Below are positions 8,500 through 16,097 of a stretch of 64,000 nt of DNA, one piece after another. A program made the translations under genes and the position numbers. The DNA lies in contig SVAP01000001.1 of NCBI GenBank assembly GCA_015059335.1, positions 318,413-382,412 on the forward strand, in the 5' to 3' direction. The stretch is from Bacillota bacterium. GTDB taxonomy: Bacteria > Bacillota_I > Bacilli_A > RF39 > UBA660. Every line of letters starts with the position of its first letter. Positions within the stretch are counted from its first letter, which is position 1. The notes under the pieces were generated by a model. The model saw nothing but the letters and a program-made list of their open reading frames with translations. It did no database searches and had not been told where the DNA came from.

Positions 8500-9465
8500 A
8501 TGTTAAAAAGAATTTCAATTAGAAAAATTACACTAGCAACATTTACTCTGTTAGTATTAACATTAATGTATTTATTACCAAATGATACTAAAGACCTTAA
8601 AGTAGAACAAACTGAACAATATGTTGATTTGGATACAACTAATTTACATGAAATATACCTTTTAGATAAAAACAATTATATTGCTAGAACTACTATTTCA
8701 TATGTTAATTCTGATAATAAAAGTATAGAAGAAAAAGTAAAAGAATTACTTGATGCAATGATAATAGGAGGAAAAAAAGAAAGCTTAATACCAAATGGTT
8801 TTAAAGCAATAATTCCAGTTGATACTAGAATATTAGGTGTTACCTTTAATGATGGCACACTTAAAATTGATTTTTCAAAGGACATATTAGATATAAATCA
8901 GGAATACGAAGAAAAAATGATAGAATCTATTTGTTATACTCTAACAAGTATTAAGGAAGTAAAGGGTATATTAATTTATGTTGAGGGTGAATTATTAACA
9001 GAATTGCCAAAAAGTAAAAAGTTTTTACCAACAATATTAGATAGAAGCTTTGGCATTAATAAAGTTTTTAATATAACTAGTCTTAAAGATGTAGAACCAG
9101 TAACAATCTACTATGTAAACAAATGTAATGATAATTATTATTATGTTCCAGTTACAAAATATACTAATAATACTGATGATAAGGTAAAGGTTATTATTGA
9201 AGAATTAGCTGGTACTCCAACATATGAAAATAATTTAATGAGTTTTTTAAATTCAAATACAGAACTTATTAATTACGAAATAAAAGATAAACAAATGAAA
9301 TTAGAGTTTAATAATTATTTAATTGATGATATTGATAAGATGAATATTCTAGAAGAAGTCAAATATACTATATCGCTATCTATAAAAGATAATTTTGATA
9401 TAGATGAAATATTATTCTATGTTGATAACGAAGAGATAGAAAAAACTGTTTTTAGTGAACAATAG
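8500..9465 (+). CDS. gerM: GerM-like spore germination protein with two GerMN domains
   Basis: 321 residues: an N-terminal TM or export segment (residues 6-26, TLATFTLLVLTLMYLLP), then two repeats of the GerMN fold. The first contains KELLDAMIIGG and LKIDFSKDI, the second IIEELAG and MKLEFNNYL. GerM in Bacillus is a mother-cell membrane protein needed for engulfment and germination and helps localise the SpoIIQ-SpoIIIAH complex, which fits the spoIIIAH gene 900 bp upstream. Start ATG follows GAGGTG. A TCATTTT/CATATCAT pair 13 bp apart (about 8452-8479) may be a sigma-E promoter, weakly supported. No lipobox cysteine is present, unlike B. subtilis GerM. Confidence 0.8.
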   Translation: MLKRISIRKITLATFTLLVLTLMYLLPNDTKDLKVEQTEQYVDLDTTNLHEIYLLDKNNYIARTTISYVNSDNKSIEEKVKELLDAMIIGGKKESLIPNGFKAIIPVDTRILGVTFNDGTLKIDFSKDILDINQEYEEKMIESICYTLTSIKEVKGILIYVEGELLTELPKSKKFLPTILDRSFGINKVFNITSLKDVEPVTIYYVNKCNDNYYYVPVTKYTNNTDDKVKVIIEELAGTPTYENNLMSFLNSNTELINYEIKDKQMKLEFNNYLIDDIDKMNILEEVKYTISLSIKDNFDIDEILFYVDNEEIEKTVFSEQ

Positions 9466-9466
9466 G

Positions 9467-9492
9467 AAAAACGACTTTTATAAGTCGTTTTT
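9467..9492 (+). terminator. Terminator after gerM-like gene
   Basis: Perfect 11-bp stem AAAAACGACTT (9467-9477), loop TTAT, AAGTCGTTTTT (9482-9492). Confidence 0.9.
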
Positions 9493-9559
9493 AAATTCAA
9501 AAGTTTTTTTGACAAAATAATAGAATAGTGATAAAATATCAAGCCAATGAGGGGATAAT

Positions 9560-10435
9560 ATGAAAAAGAATATTGATAAAATGAATATACTAATGACGAA
9601 AAAAGTTCATTTGGTTCAAAGTGGTTATTTTAAACCCAATATTCAAGATTTAAAAGAAACTGATATAAAAAAAATTAATGATATTATATCTTTAAATTAC
9701 ATGGGATATGGTGAATTTGCATTTGATGCTTTACCTAGTTCTTTGAGAAGAATGACTGTTAATAAAGACTTCTATAGTGTATTTGTTTTTAATGAATACA
9801 AAGATGTAAAAGGTAATTCACTAAAAATTTATGCTCCAGAAATATTCATTGGTAATATTAAAAATATCATTAAACAACTAACTGAAAGTGGATATGGATT
9901 AAAAGCCTATTGTTCGTTAAGTGATTATATTAAGAATACAAGATCAGAAATGAAAGATAATTTTTGGTGGGATATAGAAAATGATTTTTTCATATTCTTT
10001 GAACATACTGACAAAGTTATTACAGCTATGGATTCATTAAGAAAAAATGGATATGGTAATGTTAAAACTATTTCCAAAAAAAATCTTACAAAAATATATT
10101 TGCAAGAATTAACTAAACAAAACAAAATAATAGATTATAAATATAATAAAAAGAGTAAAATACACCAAATAGACTTTTCAAGTGATATTCCAATTGAAAC
10201 TGTTTTAATGGACGCAATAACAATTGCTAGATTAGATAAAAAAAACGTAGTATTTGCAGTTAATGGAGTGTCTTTCTATATAGATTCACATAGTTTACAA
10301 GATAATATAGTTGAAAATAATGGAATAAAAGTGATTGATTTTGATGTAGATAATAACATAATAACTGGATCGATAAATTACTATAATAGTATAATAAATA
10401 CAAGAAGACCTATACAAAAAATATTAAAAAAATAA
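9560..10435 (+). CDS. Conserved-looking hypothetical protein
   Basis: 291 residues, no family recognised with certainty. No TM segment or signal; mixed alpha/beta, lysine-rich. The segment YMGYGEFAFDALPSSLRRM (about residues 51-69) resembles a YMGSAEFEFGALP-type motif I associate with uncharacterised bacterial and phage proteins, so it is probably a real cytoplasmic protein with relatives. ATG follows GAGGGG. Monocistronic, with terminators on both sides. Confidence 0.65.
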   Translation: MKKNIDKMNILMTKKVHLVQSGYFKPNIQDLKETDIKKINDIISLNYMGYGEFAFDALPSSLRRMTVNKDFYSVFVFNEYKDVKGNSLKIYAPEIFIGNIKNIIKQLTESGYGLKAYCSLSDYIKNTRSEMKDNFWWDIENDFFIFFEHTDKVITAMDSLRKNGYGNVKTISKKNLTKIYLQELTKQNKIIDYKYNKKSKIHQIDFSSDIPIETVLMDAITIARLDKKNVVFAVNGVSFYIDSHSLQDNIVENNGIKVIDFDVDNNIITGSINYYNSIINTRRPIQKILKK

Positions 10436-10495
10436 AAAAGTCATGGAAAGTTTTGTTAGAATGTAATTTCAACAAAATTATCGATTGACTTTTTT
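10434..10495 (+). terminator. Two-tier terminator hairpin
   Basis: An outer stem AAAAAAGTCA (10434-10443) pairs with TTGACTTTTTT (10485-10495). An inner stem TTTTGTT (10451-10457) pairs with AACAAAA (10471-10477). Confidence 0.7.
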
Positions 10496-10575
10496 ATTTT
10501 ATTTTCATTACAAAGTGTTAGTGGTTTTAATAATAGCGTGGTGTGTTATTTGGATTAATAATTTTATGAAAATTC

Positions 10576-10604
10576 TTGTTAGAAGAACAAATGTTTGTTA
10601 TAAT
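10576..10604 (+). promoter_or_regulatory. Promoter of the small hydrophobic peptide mRNA
   Basis: TTGTTA (10576-10581), 17-bp spacer, TATAAT (10599-10604): near-consensus sigma-A. Start expected near 10611, giving a leader of about 56 nt before the peptide start. Confidence 0.8.
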
Positions 10605-10626
10605 TATGTATAGGAACATTTAATAG

Positions 10627-10644
10627 TTGGGTGGAGCCAAACTT
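10627..10644 (+). repeat. Direct repeat 1 (toxin leader)
   Basis: TTGGGTGGAGCCAAACTT in the toxin leader matches the copy at 10778-10795 at 14 of 18 positions. Because the second copy is transcribed on the other strand by the antisense RNA, the two RNAs would be partly complementary here, the layout of the enterococcal par/Fst locus. Confidence 0.6.
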
Positions 10645-10666
10645 CTTGAAGAAGGGAGGCGATAAA

Positions 10667-10750
10667 ATGAACAAGAAGGATTTTTTAATTCTATCTCTAG
10701 TAATAATTATCTTCCTTTTATTATTCTTACTATTTATAGTATTAATATAA
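10667..10750 (+). CDS. 27-residue hydrophobic peptide, candidate type I toxin
   Basis: The peptide begins MNKKDF and continues as about 21 almost purely hydrophobic residues (LILSLVIIIFLLLFLLFIVL) to the stop. It has a strong ribosome site GGGAGG (10654-10659), a near-consensus promoter and a small palindrome (CTTCTTGAAGAAG) just upstream. Size, a single membrane helix, over-strong translation signals and an antisense gene against its 3' end all fit a membrane-acting type I toxin. It lacks the charged C-terminal tail of Fst, so it is not clearly an Fst homologue. It could instead be a small membrane regulator. Expression and toxicity are inferred, not shown. Confidence 0.7.
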   Translation: MNKKDFLILSLVIIIFLLLFLLFIVLI

Positions 10751-10756
10751 AAGAAA

Positions 10757-10786
10757 TCCACCTAACTCAGCTTTGATTTAGGTGGA
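10757..10786 (-). terminator. Terminator of the antisense RNA
   Basis: 9-bp stem with a 12-nt loop. On the minus strand it is followed by TTTCTTTTAT. The plus-strand side has no U tract, so the toxin mRNA should read on to 10908. Confidence 0.75.
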
Positions 10787-10795
10787 CCATAACTT
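10778..10795 (+). repeat. Direct repeat 2 (antisense side)
   Basis: TTAGGTGGACCATAACTT, partner of the repeat at 10627-10644; its left half also forms one arm of the antisense terminator. Confidence 0.6.
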
Positions 10796-10866
10796 TATGG
10801 CTACACTCAACAACGCAATATTAAGTGTTCCTTTAATATTTTATGAAGATTTCTTCATCTATATAC

Positions 10867-10895
10867 ATAATAACATAAAAACGACTTTTTGACAA
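10867..10895 (-). promoter_or_regulatory. Promoter of the antisense RNA
   Basis: Read on the minus strand: TTGTCA (10895-10890), 17-bp spacer, TATTAT (10872-10867). Near-consensus. The -35 lies inside the hairpin that terminates the opposing transcript. Confidence 0.75.
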
Positions 10896-10908
10896 GTCGT
10901 TTTATTTT
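10877..10908 (+). terminator. Terminator of the toxin transcript
   Basis: AAAACGACTT stem (10878-10887), loop TTTGAC, AAGTCGTTTT (10894-10903), then T-rich. Gives a full-length toxin mRNA of about 295 nt. Confidence 0.8.
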
Positions 10909-10936
10909 ACTCGAAACCTCGAGTTTATTATCATTA

Positions 10937-11013
10937 TGGTGTCCTGGAAGGGATTCGAACCCCTGACCGATCGCTTAGAAGGCGATTGCTCTATCCAACT
11001 GAGCTACCAGGAC
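10937..11013 (-). tRNA. tRNA-Arg (anticodon TCT)
   Basis: Cloverleaf on the minus strand: acceptor GTCCTGG/CCAGGAC, D arm AGCTCAGTTGGATAGAGC, anticodon loop CTTCTAA (TCT, reading AGA/AGG), T arm with GGTTCGAATCC. Encoded ACCA end at 10940-10937. Arginine in this window is mostly AGA, so this is probably the main Arg tRNA. Confidence 0.97.
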
Positions 11014-11018
11014 AAGTC

Positions 11019-11102
11019 TGGTGCGAGTAACAGGACTTGAACCTGCACGTCGTAGACACTAGATTCTAAGTCTAGCGCGTCTGCCAATTCCGCCATACTC
11101 GC
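11019..11102 (-). tRNA. tRNA-Leu (anticodon TAG)
   Basis: Minus-strand class II tRNA of 84 nt with acceptor GCGAGTA/TACTCGC, anticodon stem-loop CTAGA-CTTAGAA-TCTAG (TAG), a long variable arm typical of Leu, a T loop GTTCAAGTC and an encoded CCA. It lies 5 bp from tRNA-Arg, so the two are probably co-transcribed. Confidence 0.97.
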
Positions 11103-11219
11103 ATATAATTTGCTCGATAACAGTTTAAATTATACGATATTTTTTTTTCAATGTCAACTTAATTATTAAATTTATATAATAAATAAATTAAAAACGTTCA
11201 TAATATTAATGGTGATATT

Positions 11220-12002
11220 ATGAATGTTTTATTTACAGGTGCTCGTAGTGGTATAGCAAAATCTACAATTGATCGTTTATTAAAAAAAGATTATACAATA
11301 TTTTTAACAGTGAGAACTGATAAACAATTAAAAAGCATTGAAAAAGAATATAAAGATATTAAAAATGTTAAGTGTTTTAAACTTGATATAACTGATAATG
11401 AAGACAGAAAGAAAATTGAGAAATTAGATATTGATATTTTAGTAAGTAATGCATCAGTTTGTTATGGTGGTTCTATATCAGAAATACCATTTGAATATGT
11501 AAGGGATAATTTTAATGTCAATGTATTTGGAACATTTGAGTTAATTCAAATTGTATTAAAAAACATGATAAAAAAAGATAAGGGTAGGATTATAATTATG
11601 GGATCTTTAGCAGGTGTAATGCCACTTAATTTCATGGGAGTATATTGTTCTACCAAATCTGCAGTAAATACATTAGCTACAACACTAAAAAATGAAATGA
11701 AATTAATTAGTAATAATATAGATATAATTTTAATTGAACCAGGATTATATCATACAGGTTTTAACCAACTTATGGCTGAAAACAAGTATGATTGGATGCA
11801 AAAATCATCATATTTTAAAAAACAAATACCTAAAATTAAAGCTAAAGAAAAATTAATTTTCGAATTATTTGAAAAAGAAAAATTAAATTCAATAACTGAT
11901 AAAATTATAGAAGCTATTGAAACTGATAAACCTAGTTTTATTTATAGAGCGCCATCATCACATGTAATAGCGTCAAAAATATATGATTTATTAAACAGAT
12001 AA
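11220..12002 (+). CDS. Short-chain dehydrogenase/reductase
   Basis: 260-residue classical SDR. N-terminal nucleotide-binding TGARSGIAKS (residues 6-15); catalytic Ser in IIIMGSLAG; YxxxK as YCSTK; EPG after the substrate loop. Rossmann-fold NAD(P)-dependent oxidoreductase, cytoplasmic, substrate unknown. The NNAG-type motif reads SNAS. Start ATG follows GGTGATATT. Shares a bidirectional terminator with rnhC. Confidence 0.88.
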   Translation: MNVLFTGARSGIAKSTIDRLLKKDYTIFLTVRTDKQLKSIEKEYKDIKNVKCFKLDITDNEDRKKIEKLDIDILVSNASVCYGGSISEIPFEYVRDNFNVNVFGTFELIQIVLKNMIKKDKGRIIIMGSLAGVMPLNFMGVYCSTKSAVNTLATTLKNEMKLISNNIDIILIEPGLYHTGFNQLMAENKYDWMQKSSYFKKQIPKIKAKEKLIFELFEKEKLNSITDKIIEAIETDKPSFIYRAPSSHVIASKIYDLLNR

Positions 12003-12033
12003 AAAGATGTTAACACTTTTGTTAACATCTTTT
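12002..12033. terminator. Bidirectional terminator between SDR and rnhC
   Basis: Perfect 14-bp stem AAAAGATGTTAACA (12002-12015), loop CTTT, TGTTAACATCTTTT (12020-12033). Confidence 0.9.
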
Positions 12034-13111
12034 ACATACTTTCTTTTATTTTATCAACATTTTTAAAATTCATTTTTGAAACTTTTTTAAGCTCATCAAA
12101 TCCATATTTTTTAACAAAATTAACTCCAAATTCATCAACTAAATTAGATGCACCCTTTGGTAAAAACATATCATATTTTTCTCCCAATTTATCAAGTTCT
12201 AAAAGAAAAGTATATCTACTTATTAATGAACCACATGCAACAGCTAAATTCTTATCTTCAGCTTTAGTCATGAAAGTAATGTCTTTAACAACATTTTCTT
12301 CATCTTTTAAATATTCGTAATATTTCTTTGGATTAACAAATTGGTCTACAATAATATAATCATAATCGATATATTTTTCTTTTAATCTATAAAGTACCTC
12401 ATTATGCATTAATGCTTTAAATGTATTCATATTAATCTTGTCTGAGTACATTAAATTGTATTCTTCATTACTAAGTATTTTAGTTTCATATGGAATTCTT
12501 TCTTTAATTTTAGGTACAACCTTAAGTATTGTTTCATCACTCATTTTTTTAGAATCCTTAACACCTAAATCTTCTAAAAATTTAATATCATCCATACTAA
12601 CATATGCTGCAGTAACTACTAATGGACCAAAGAAGTCTCCTGTTCCAACTTCATCTGACCCAATTGAACAAACATTATGGTAGTCTTTAACTTCAACAGT
12701 TTTAGTTTTTTTATTTTCTTGCCCTTTAATATATTTACATCTAGGATAATTACTGCAAGCTTCAAACTCACCATATTTACTAGTTCTTACAACCATGTCA
12801 TGTCCACATTTTGGACAAACTTCACCAGTTTTTGTAACTTCCTTTTTAACTGGTATTTCTTCTTTAACTAATTCTGGATTTAAAAAAGCTTCTCTTTGTT
12901 TCCATATATTAGCATCTATATCTGCACTTATTCCTTGAAACATTGCTTTTCCAGATTCATATAAAGTAATTATTGTATCTGCATCCTGTGCTTGAAAGAT
13001 TGCATAGGGTGGAGTTTTTTCTCTTCTCATAAAAGCATAATGATTGATCATTTCTTCTTTAATTTTATCACTAACTTTTAATACTATTGTTTTTTGTTTA
13101 GCTTTTGGCAT
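12032..13111 (-). CDS. rnhC: Ribonuclease HIII with inserted topoisomerase-type zinc ribbon
   Basis: 359 residues. An N-terminal TBP-like substrate-binding domain (about 1-85) is followed by a four-cysteine zinc ribbon (CPKC at 99-102, distal Cys 119 and 125, in CSNYPRC) and then the type 2 RNase H catalytic domain, with SDEVGTGDFFGP around Asp153-Glu154. It cleaves the RNA strand of RNA-DNA hybrids. The ribbon is of the kind found at bacterial topoisomerase I C-termini and is not part of the usual ~310-residue RNase HIII, explaining the extra length. The start at 13111 follows AGGAGG; the 7-codon longer frame is not used. Its upstream region abuts divergent cvpA. Confidence 0.9.
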   Translation of the reverse strand: MPKAKQKTIVLKVSDKIKEEMINHYAFMRREKTPPYAIFQAQDADTIITLYESGKAMFQGISADIDANIWKQREAFLNPELVKEEIPVKKEVTKTGEVCPKCGHDMVVRTSKYGEFEACSNYPRCKYIKGQENKKTKTVEVKDYHNVCSIGSDEVGTGDFFGPLVVTAAYVSMDDIKFLEDLGVKDSKKMSDETILKVVPKIKERIPYETKILSNEEYNLMYSDKINMNTFKALMHNEVLYRLKEKYIDYDYIIVDQFVNPKKYYEYLKDEENVVKDITFMTKAEDKNLAVACGSLISRYTFLLELDKLGEKYDMFLPKGASNLVDEFGVNFVKKYGFDELKKVSKMNFKNVDKIKESM

Positions 13112-13206
13112 AATACTACCTCCTAAATACATTTTAACACATTTTCTTTATTTTTTCTTCAAAATGTAATATACTAGTATTATAAAAGATGTAAAGGAGA
13201 AAAGTT

Positions 13207-13908
13207 ATGAATATTGTAGATGTAATTATAGTGTTATCTTTACTTTTTGGATCAATTGTAGGATTTAAAAAGGGCGCAATTAGTACTGGTGTTTCATTTG
13301 TTGGATTAGTACTAGCAATAGTATTATCAGCAATATTAAGACGTCCTGTTGCCGAATTTATGTATGAACATCTTCCATTTCTTGATTTCGGTGGAATATT
13401 TAAAGGTGTAACAGTTTTAAACATTTTACTATATGAAGTAATCGCATTTTTCTTAGTATTTTCAATATTACAAATAGGAGTTGGATTACTAAGTAAAGTT
13501 GCAAATATAATAGAAAAAGCATTAGACTTTACAATAGTACTAGGAATACCATCTAAAATAATAGGTATCTTTGTTGGATTTATAGAAACTTACATATACG
13601 TATTTATAGTAATGTATTTCTTAACACTACCTATGTTTAATATTGGAATAGTAAAAGATTCAAAAATTACTGATAAAATATTAAATAATACTCCAATTTT
13701 AACTAATACAGTTGGCGGTACATTAAATGCATTTCAAAGTGTTTATGAATTAAAAGAAGCTAATCTTACAAAAGAAGAATATAGTTTAAAATCATTAGAT
13801 ATTATATTAAAATATGAAATTGCAGATGTAAAATCTGTTGATAATTTAATTAAAAGTGGAAAATTAAAAATAAATGACGCAGAAAGTATTTTAGATAAAT
13901 ATAGATAG
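13207..13908 (+). CDS. cvpA: CvpA-family membrane protein
   Basis: 233 residues. Four hydrophobic segments in the first 155 residues, with the family start VDVIIVLSLLFGSIVGFKKG. The C-terminal 80 residues are soluble and charged. CvpA/YshB-type proteins are inner-membrane proteins of unclear role (colicin V production, envelope stress). Start follows AAAGGAG. trxA begins 10 bp after the stop, so the two form an operon. Confidence 0.8.
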   Translation: MNIVDVIIVLSLLFGSIVGFKKGAISTGVSFVGLVLAIVLSAILRRPVAEFMYEHLPFLDFGGIFKGVTVLNILLYEVIAFFLVFSILQIGVGLLSKVANIIEKALDFTIVLGIPSKIIGIFVGFIETYIYVFIVMYFLTLPMFNIGIVKDSKITDKILNNTPILTNTVGGTLNAFQSVYELKEANLTKEEYSLKSLDIILKYEIADVKSVDNLIKSGKLKINDAESILDKYR

Positions 13909-13918
13909 GAGAATATGT

Positions 13919-14233
13919 ATGAGTATTTTACATTTAGAAAAAGAAAATTTTAATGAGATAATAAATGATGGATTAACTTTAGTTGACTTTTATGCAGAAT
14001 GGTGTGGACCATGTAAAATGTTAGGACCAATAATAGAAGAAGTATCAAATCAAGTATCTAACGTTAAAATAATAAAAATTAATGTTGATGAACATAGTAA
14101 TATTGCTCAAAAATATGGAGTTATGAGTATACCAACATTAATAATGTTTAAAGATGGACAAGAAATCGATAAAACAATTGGATTTATGACCAAAGAAGAC
14201 ATGATAGAATTTATTAACAAAAACAGTAATTAA
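13919..14233 (+). CDS. trxA: Thioredoxin
   Basis: 104 residues, standard length. Active site WCGPC at residues 28-32, cis-proline in SIPTLIMF, and the family FYAEWCGPCK context. Cytoplasmic disulfide reductase. AGGAG precedes the ATG. Followed by the perfect inverted repeat at 14245. Confidence 0.96.
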   Translation: MSILHLEKENFNEIINDGLTLVDFYAEWCGPCKMLGPIIEEVSNQVSNVKIIKINVDEHSNIAQKYGVMSIPTLIMFKDGQEIDKTIGFMTKEDMIEFINKNSN

Positions 14234-14244
14234 AGTGATATTAA

Positions 14245-14290
14245 TGATATGAACCCCGTTTCTTATGTCCAAGAAACGGGGTTCATATCA
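14245..14290. repeat. Perfect 20-bp inverted repeat
   Basis: TGATATGAACCCCGTTTCTT (14245-14264) and its exact reverse complement (14271-14290), separated by ATGTCC. It is GC-rich in its core and has no T run on the plus strand, so it is a poor intrinsic terminator. It sits exactly where the downstream coding homology begins. Confidence 0.9.
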
Positions 14291-15416
14291 ATTTACTAAT
14301 GGAGAATTCTTAAGAGCAGACACATTAATGCCAATATCAGACAGTGAAATCAAAACAAAAGCAGCAGAATTAGATTTTTCTGTAACAAACGAAGGTACAG
14401 AACATATGAATCTAACAATAAGTCTAACAGATATCGAAATATCAGATGATTTAAAAGATGTAGACTTTAGATGGGGATTATACAATAAAGATACAGGTGT
14501 AGGATTATCATTTGGTATATTTAAAGATGTAGGAACATCTAAATCAATGGTAATATACCGTGACACAATAATAGATGCAGTACTAGATGAAAATGAAGAA
14601 GACATAACAAAAAACTATACATTAAGAGTATGGATACATGATGACGGAGCAAATCAAAACTACATGCAAGGAGAAACATTCAGTGCGAAAGTTACTGTAG
14701 ATGGTGAACCTATTAGTTATACACCAGAAAGTTGTTTTGGATTTGAAGATGGGACAATAACTAACTATCACTATTATGAAGATACTGATGAATTATATAA
14801 TAAAGCATGTGGAGCAGATGTAGTAATACCTAAAACTATCGGTGGTGAACCAGTTACTGCATTTGATGATACAGATTCAGAAGGTTTTGGTTTAGTTGCA
14901 AATAATTTAATAATCCCAGATACTATTACAACTTTTGGTACTATATATGGTGTATATGTAGATCATGTAACAATACCAGAAAGTGTTACTTTTGCATCTA
15001 TCGATGTAGGAGATATTAAATCCATAATGATTCCAGAGAGTGTACAAGATTTGTATTTGATTGATAATACAATTGAAAAAACAGTTGTAATTCCAGGAAA
15101 TGTTGAAAATGTAGCTATTCATATCGGTGACGCAGGAGAGCCAAATACTATTGAAAACATTATCTTTATGGATGGAATTACAAAGATTAGTGAAGAAGCA
15201 TTTAAAGGTAATTATAGTTTAACAACAATAGAAATACCATCTACTGTTACATCAATTGGTAAAGATGCGTTTGAATCGAACGATGATTTAACAGAAATAG
15301 TTGTACGCGGTAAAACAAGCGCACCATCTGGATTTGCCGAAAATTGGGATTGTAAATTTTACGATTGGGAAACTGGTGAATGTACTGAAAGATACAATGT
15401 AGTATTTAGACCATAA
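14265..15416 (+). pseudogene. Beheaded TasA-like/LRR surface protein
   Basis: The frame is open from an ATG in the loop of the inverted repeat, but no ribosome site or signal peptide precedes it. Similarity to the TasA-like domain of the protein at 18016 begins at about 14289 (TNGEFLRADTLMPI against VDGEILRATNVIPI) and runs about 135 residues. A BspA-type leucine-rich region follows (IPDTITTFG, IPESVTF, EAFKGNYSLTTIEIPSTVTSIG). The missing head corresponds to the signal peptide and first strand, roughly 45 residues. It may be a pseudogene or a silent donor cassette; no promoter is visible. The reading frame is otherwise intact, suggesting recent loss or selection. Confidence 0.75.
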
Positions 15417-15418
15417 TT

Positions 15419-15442
15419 AAAGAGGGCCTAAAGTCCTCTTTT
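15419..15442. terminator. Bidirectional terminator
   Basis: AAAGAGG (15419-15425) and CCTCTTT with a 9-nt loop. Serves the LRR pseudogene (+) and yigZ (-). Confidence 0.75.
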
Positions 15443-16000
15443 TACTATGTATTTTTGTTTTAGGTGATTTGTAATTGATTCTATTTTGTCAACTGGAATC
15501 TTAACAATAAAATGAATATTTTCTGAAAATGTTTTATCAAGAATTTCATAATCTTTTAATAAGTATTCTAAATCTTTAATATTTTCATAATTAGTAATTA
15601 CTTCGATTGTTTCAAATTTAACATATTCATTTATACAAACTAATTTTAATGCTTCAGTGACAGAAGTAGAATATGCTCTAACAAGTCCACCCGCACCAAG
15701 TTTAATACCCCCGAAATATCTAACAACAATACACAATATATTAGTTAAATTATTCTTTTTTAAAACATTTAAAATAGGTAATCCAGCTGTTCCGCCTGGT
15801 TCTCCATCGTCACTACATTTTTCTTTGTTATCAACAATATATGAATAACAATAATGAGTTGCGCCTTTATATTCTTTTTTTACATCATTTATTATATTAT
15901 TTATATCATCAACATTATATATTTTATATAGAAGACATATAAACCTTGATTTATTAATAATATATTCATTAACTACATTATTATTTATTTCAAATTTCAT
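15428..16000 (-). CDS. yigZ: YigZ/IMPACT family protein
   Basis: 190 residues. The family core is clear: KSRFI, a DDGEPGGTAGLPIL segment, and VVRYFGGIKLGAGGLVRAYS. A C-terminal DUF1949-like half follows. Proposed roles concern translation regulation or ribosome rescue; the exact function is not established. Start follows GGTGATATT. Confidence 0.9.
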   Translation of the reverse strand: MKFEINNNVVNEYIINKSRFICLLYKIYNVDDINNIINDVKKEYKGATHYCYSYIVDNKEKCSDDGEPGGTAGLPILNVLKKNNLTNILCIVVRYFGGIKLGAGGLVRAYSTSVTEALKLVCINEYVKFETIEVITNYENIKDLEYLLKDYEILDKTFSENIHFIVKIPVDKIESITNHLKQKYIVKRGL

Positions 16001-16097
16001 AATATCACCACTTAAGTAATATTATACATTATTATTAATATAATGGTTTACAAAAATTAAAATAAATTTTATAATATATTCGATTGAGGGGGATATT

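Larger units (their letters stand above)
10613..10831. repeat. Inverted repeat joining the 5' and 3' ends of the toxin mRNA
   Basis: GGAACATTTAATAGT (10613-10627) is complementary to AATATTAAGTGTTCC (10817-10831) at 13 of 15 positions. In the full-length transcript the two ends could pair, as in the long-distance 5'-3' pairing that keeps several type I toxin mRNAs silent. Confidence 0.6.
10748..10860 (-). ncRNA. Antisense RNA, candidate antitoxin
   Basis: Predicted RNA of about 105-110 nt from the minus-strand promoter at 10867-10895 to a hairpin (TCCACCTAA at 10757-10765 with TTAGGTGGA at 10778-10786) followed by a U-rich tail. It overlaps the 3' untranslated region and last codons of the peptide mRNA in antisense. 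Through direct repeat 2 it can also pair with the mRNA leader. By analogy with par RNA II it would block translation or trigger decay. No protein is encoded. Confidence 0.65.

Noticed and set aside
14907..15122. Minus-strand frames inside the LRR pseudogene and similar antisense frames elsewhere
   Set aside because: They lack ribosome sites and family features and mirror codon bias of the real gene on the other strand.
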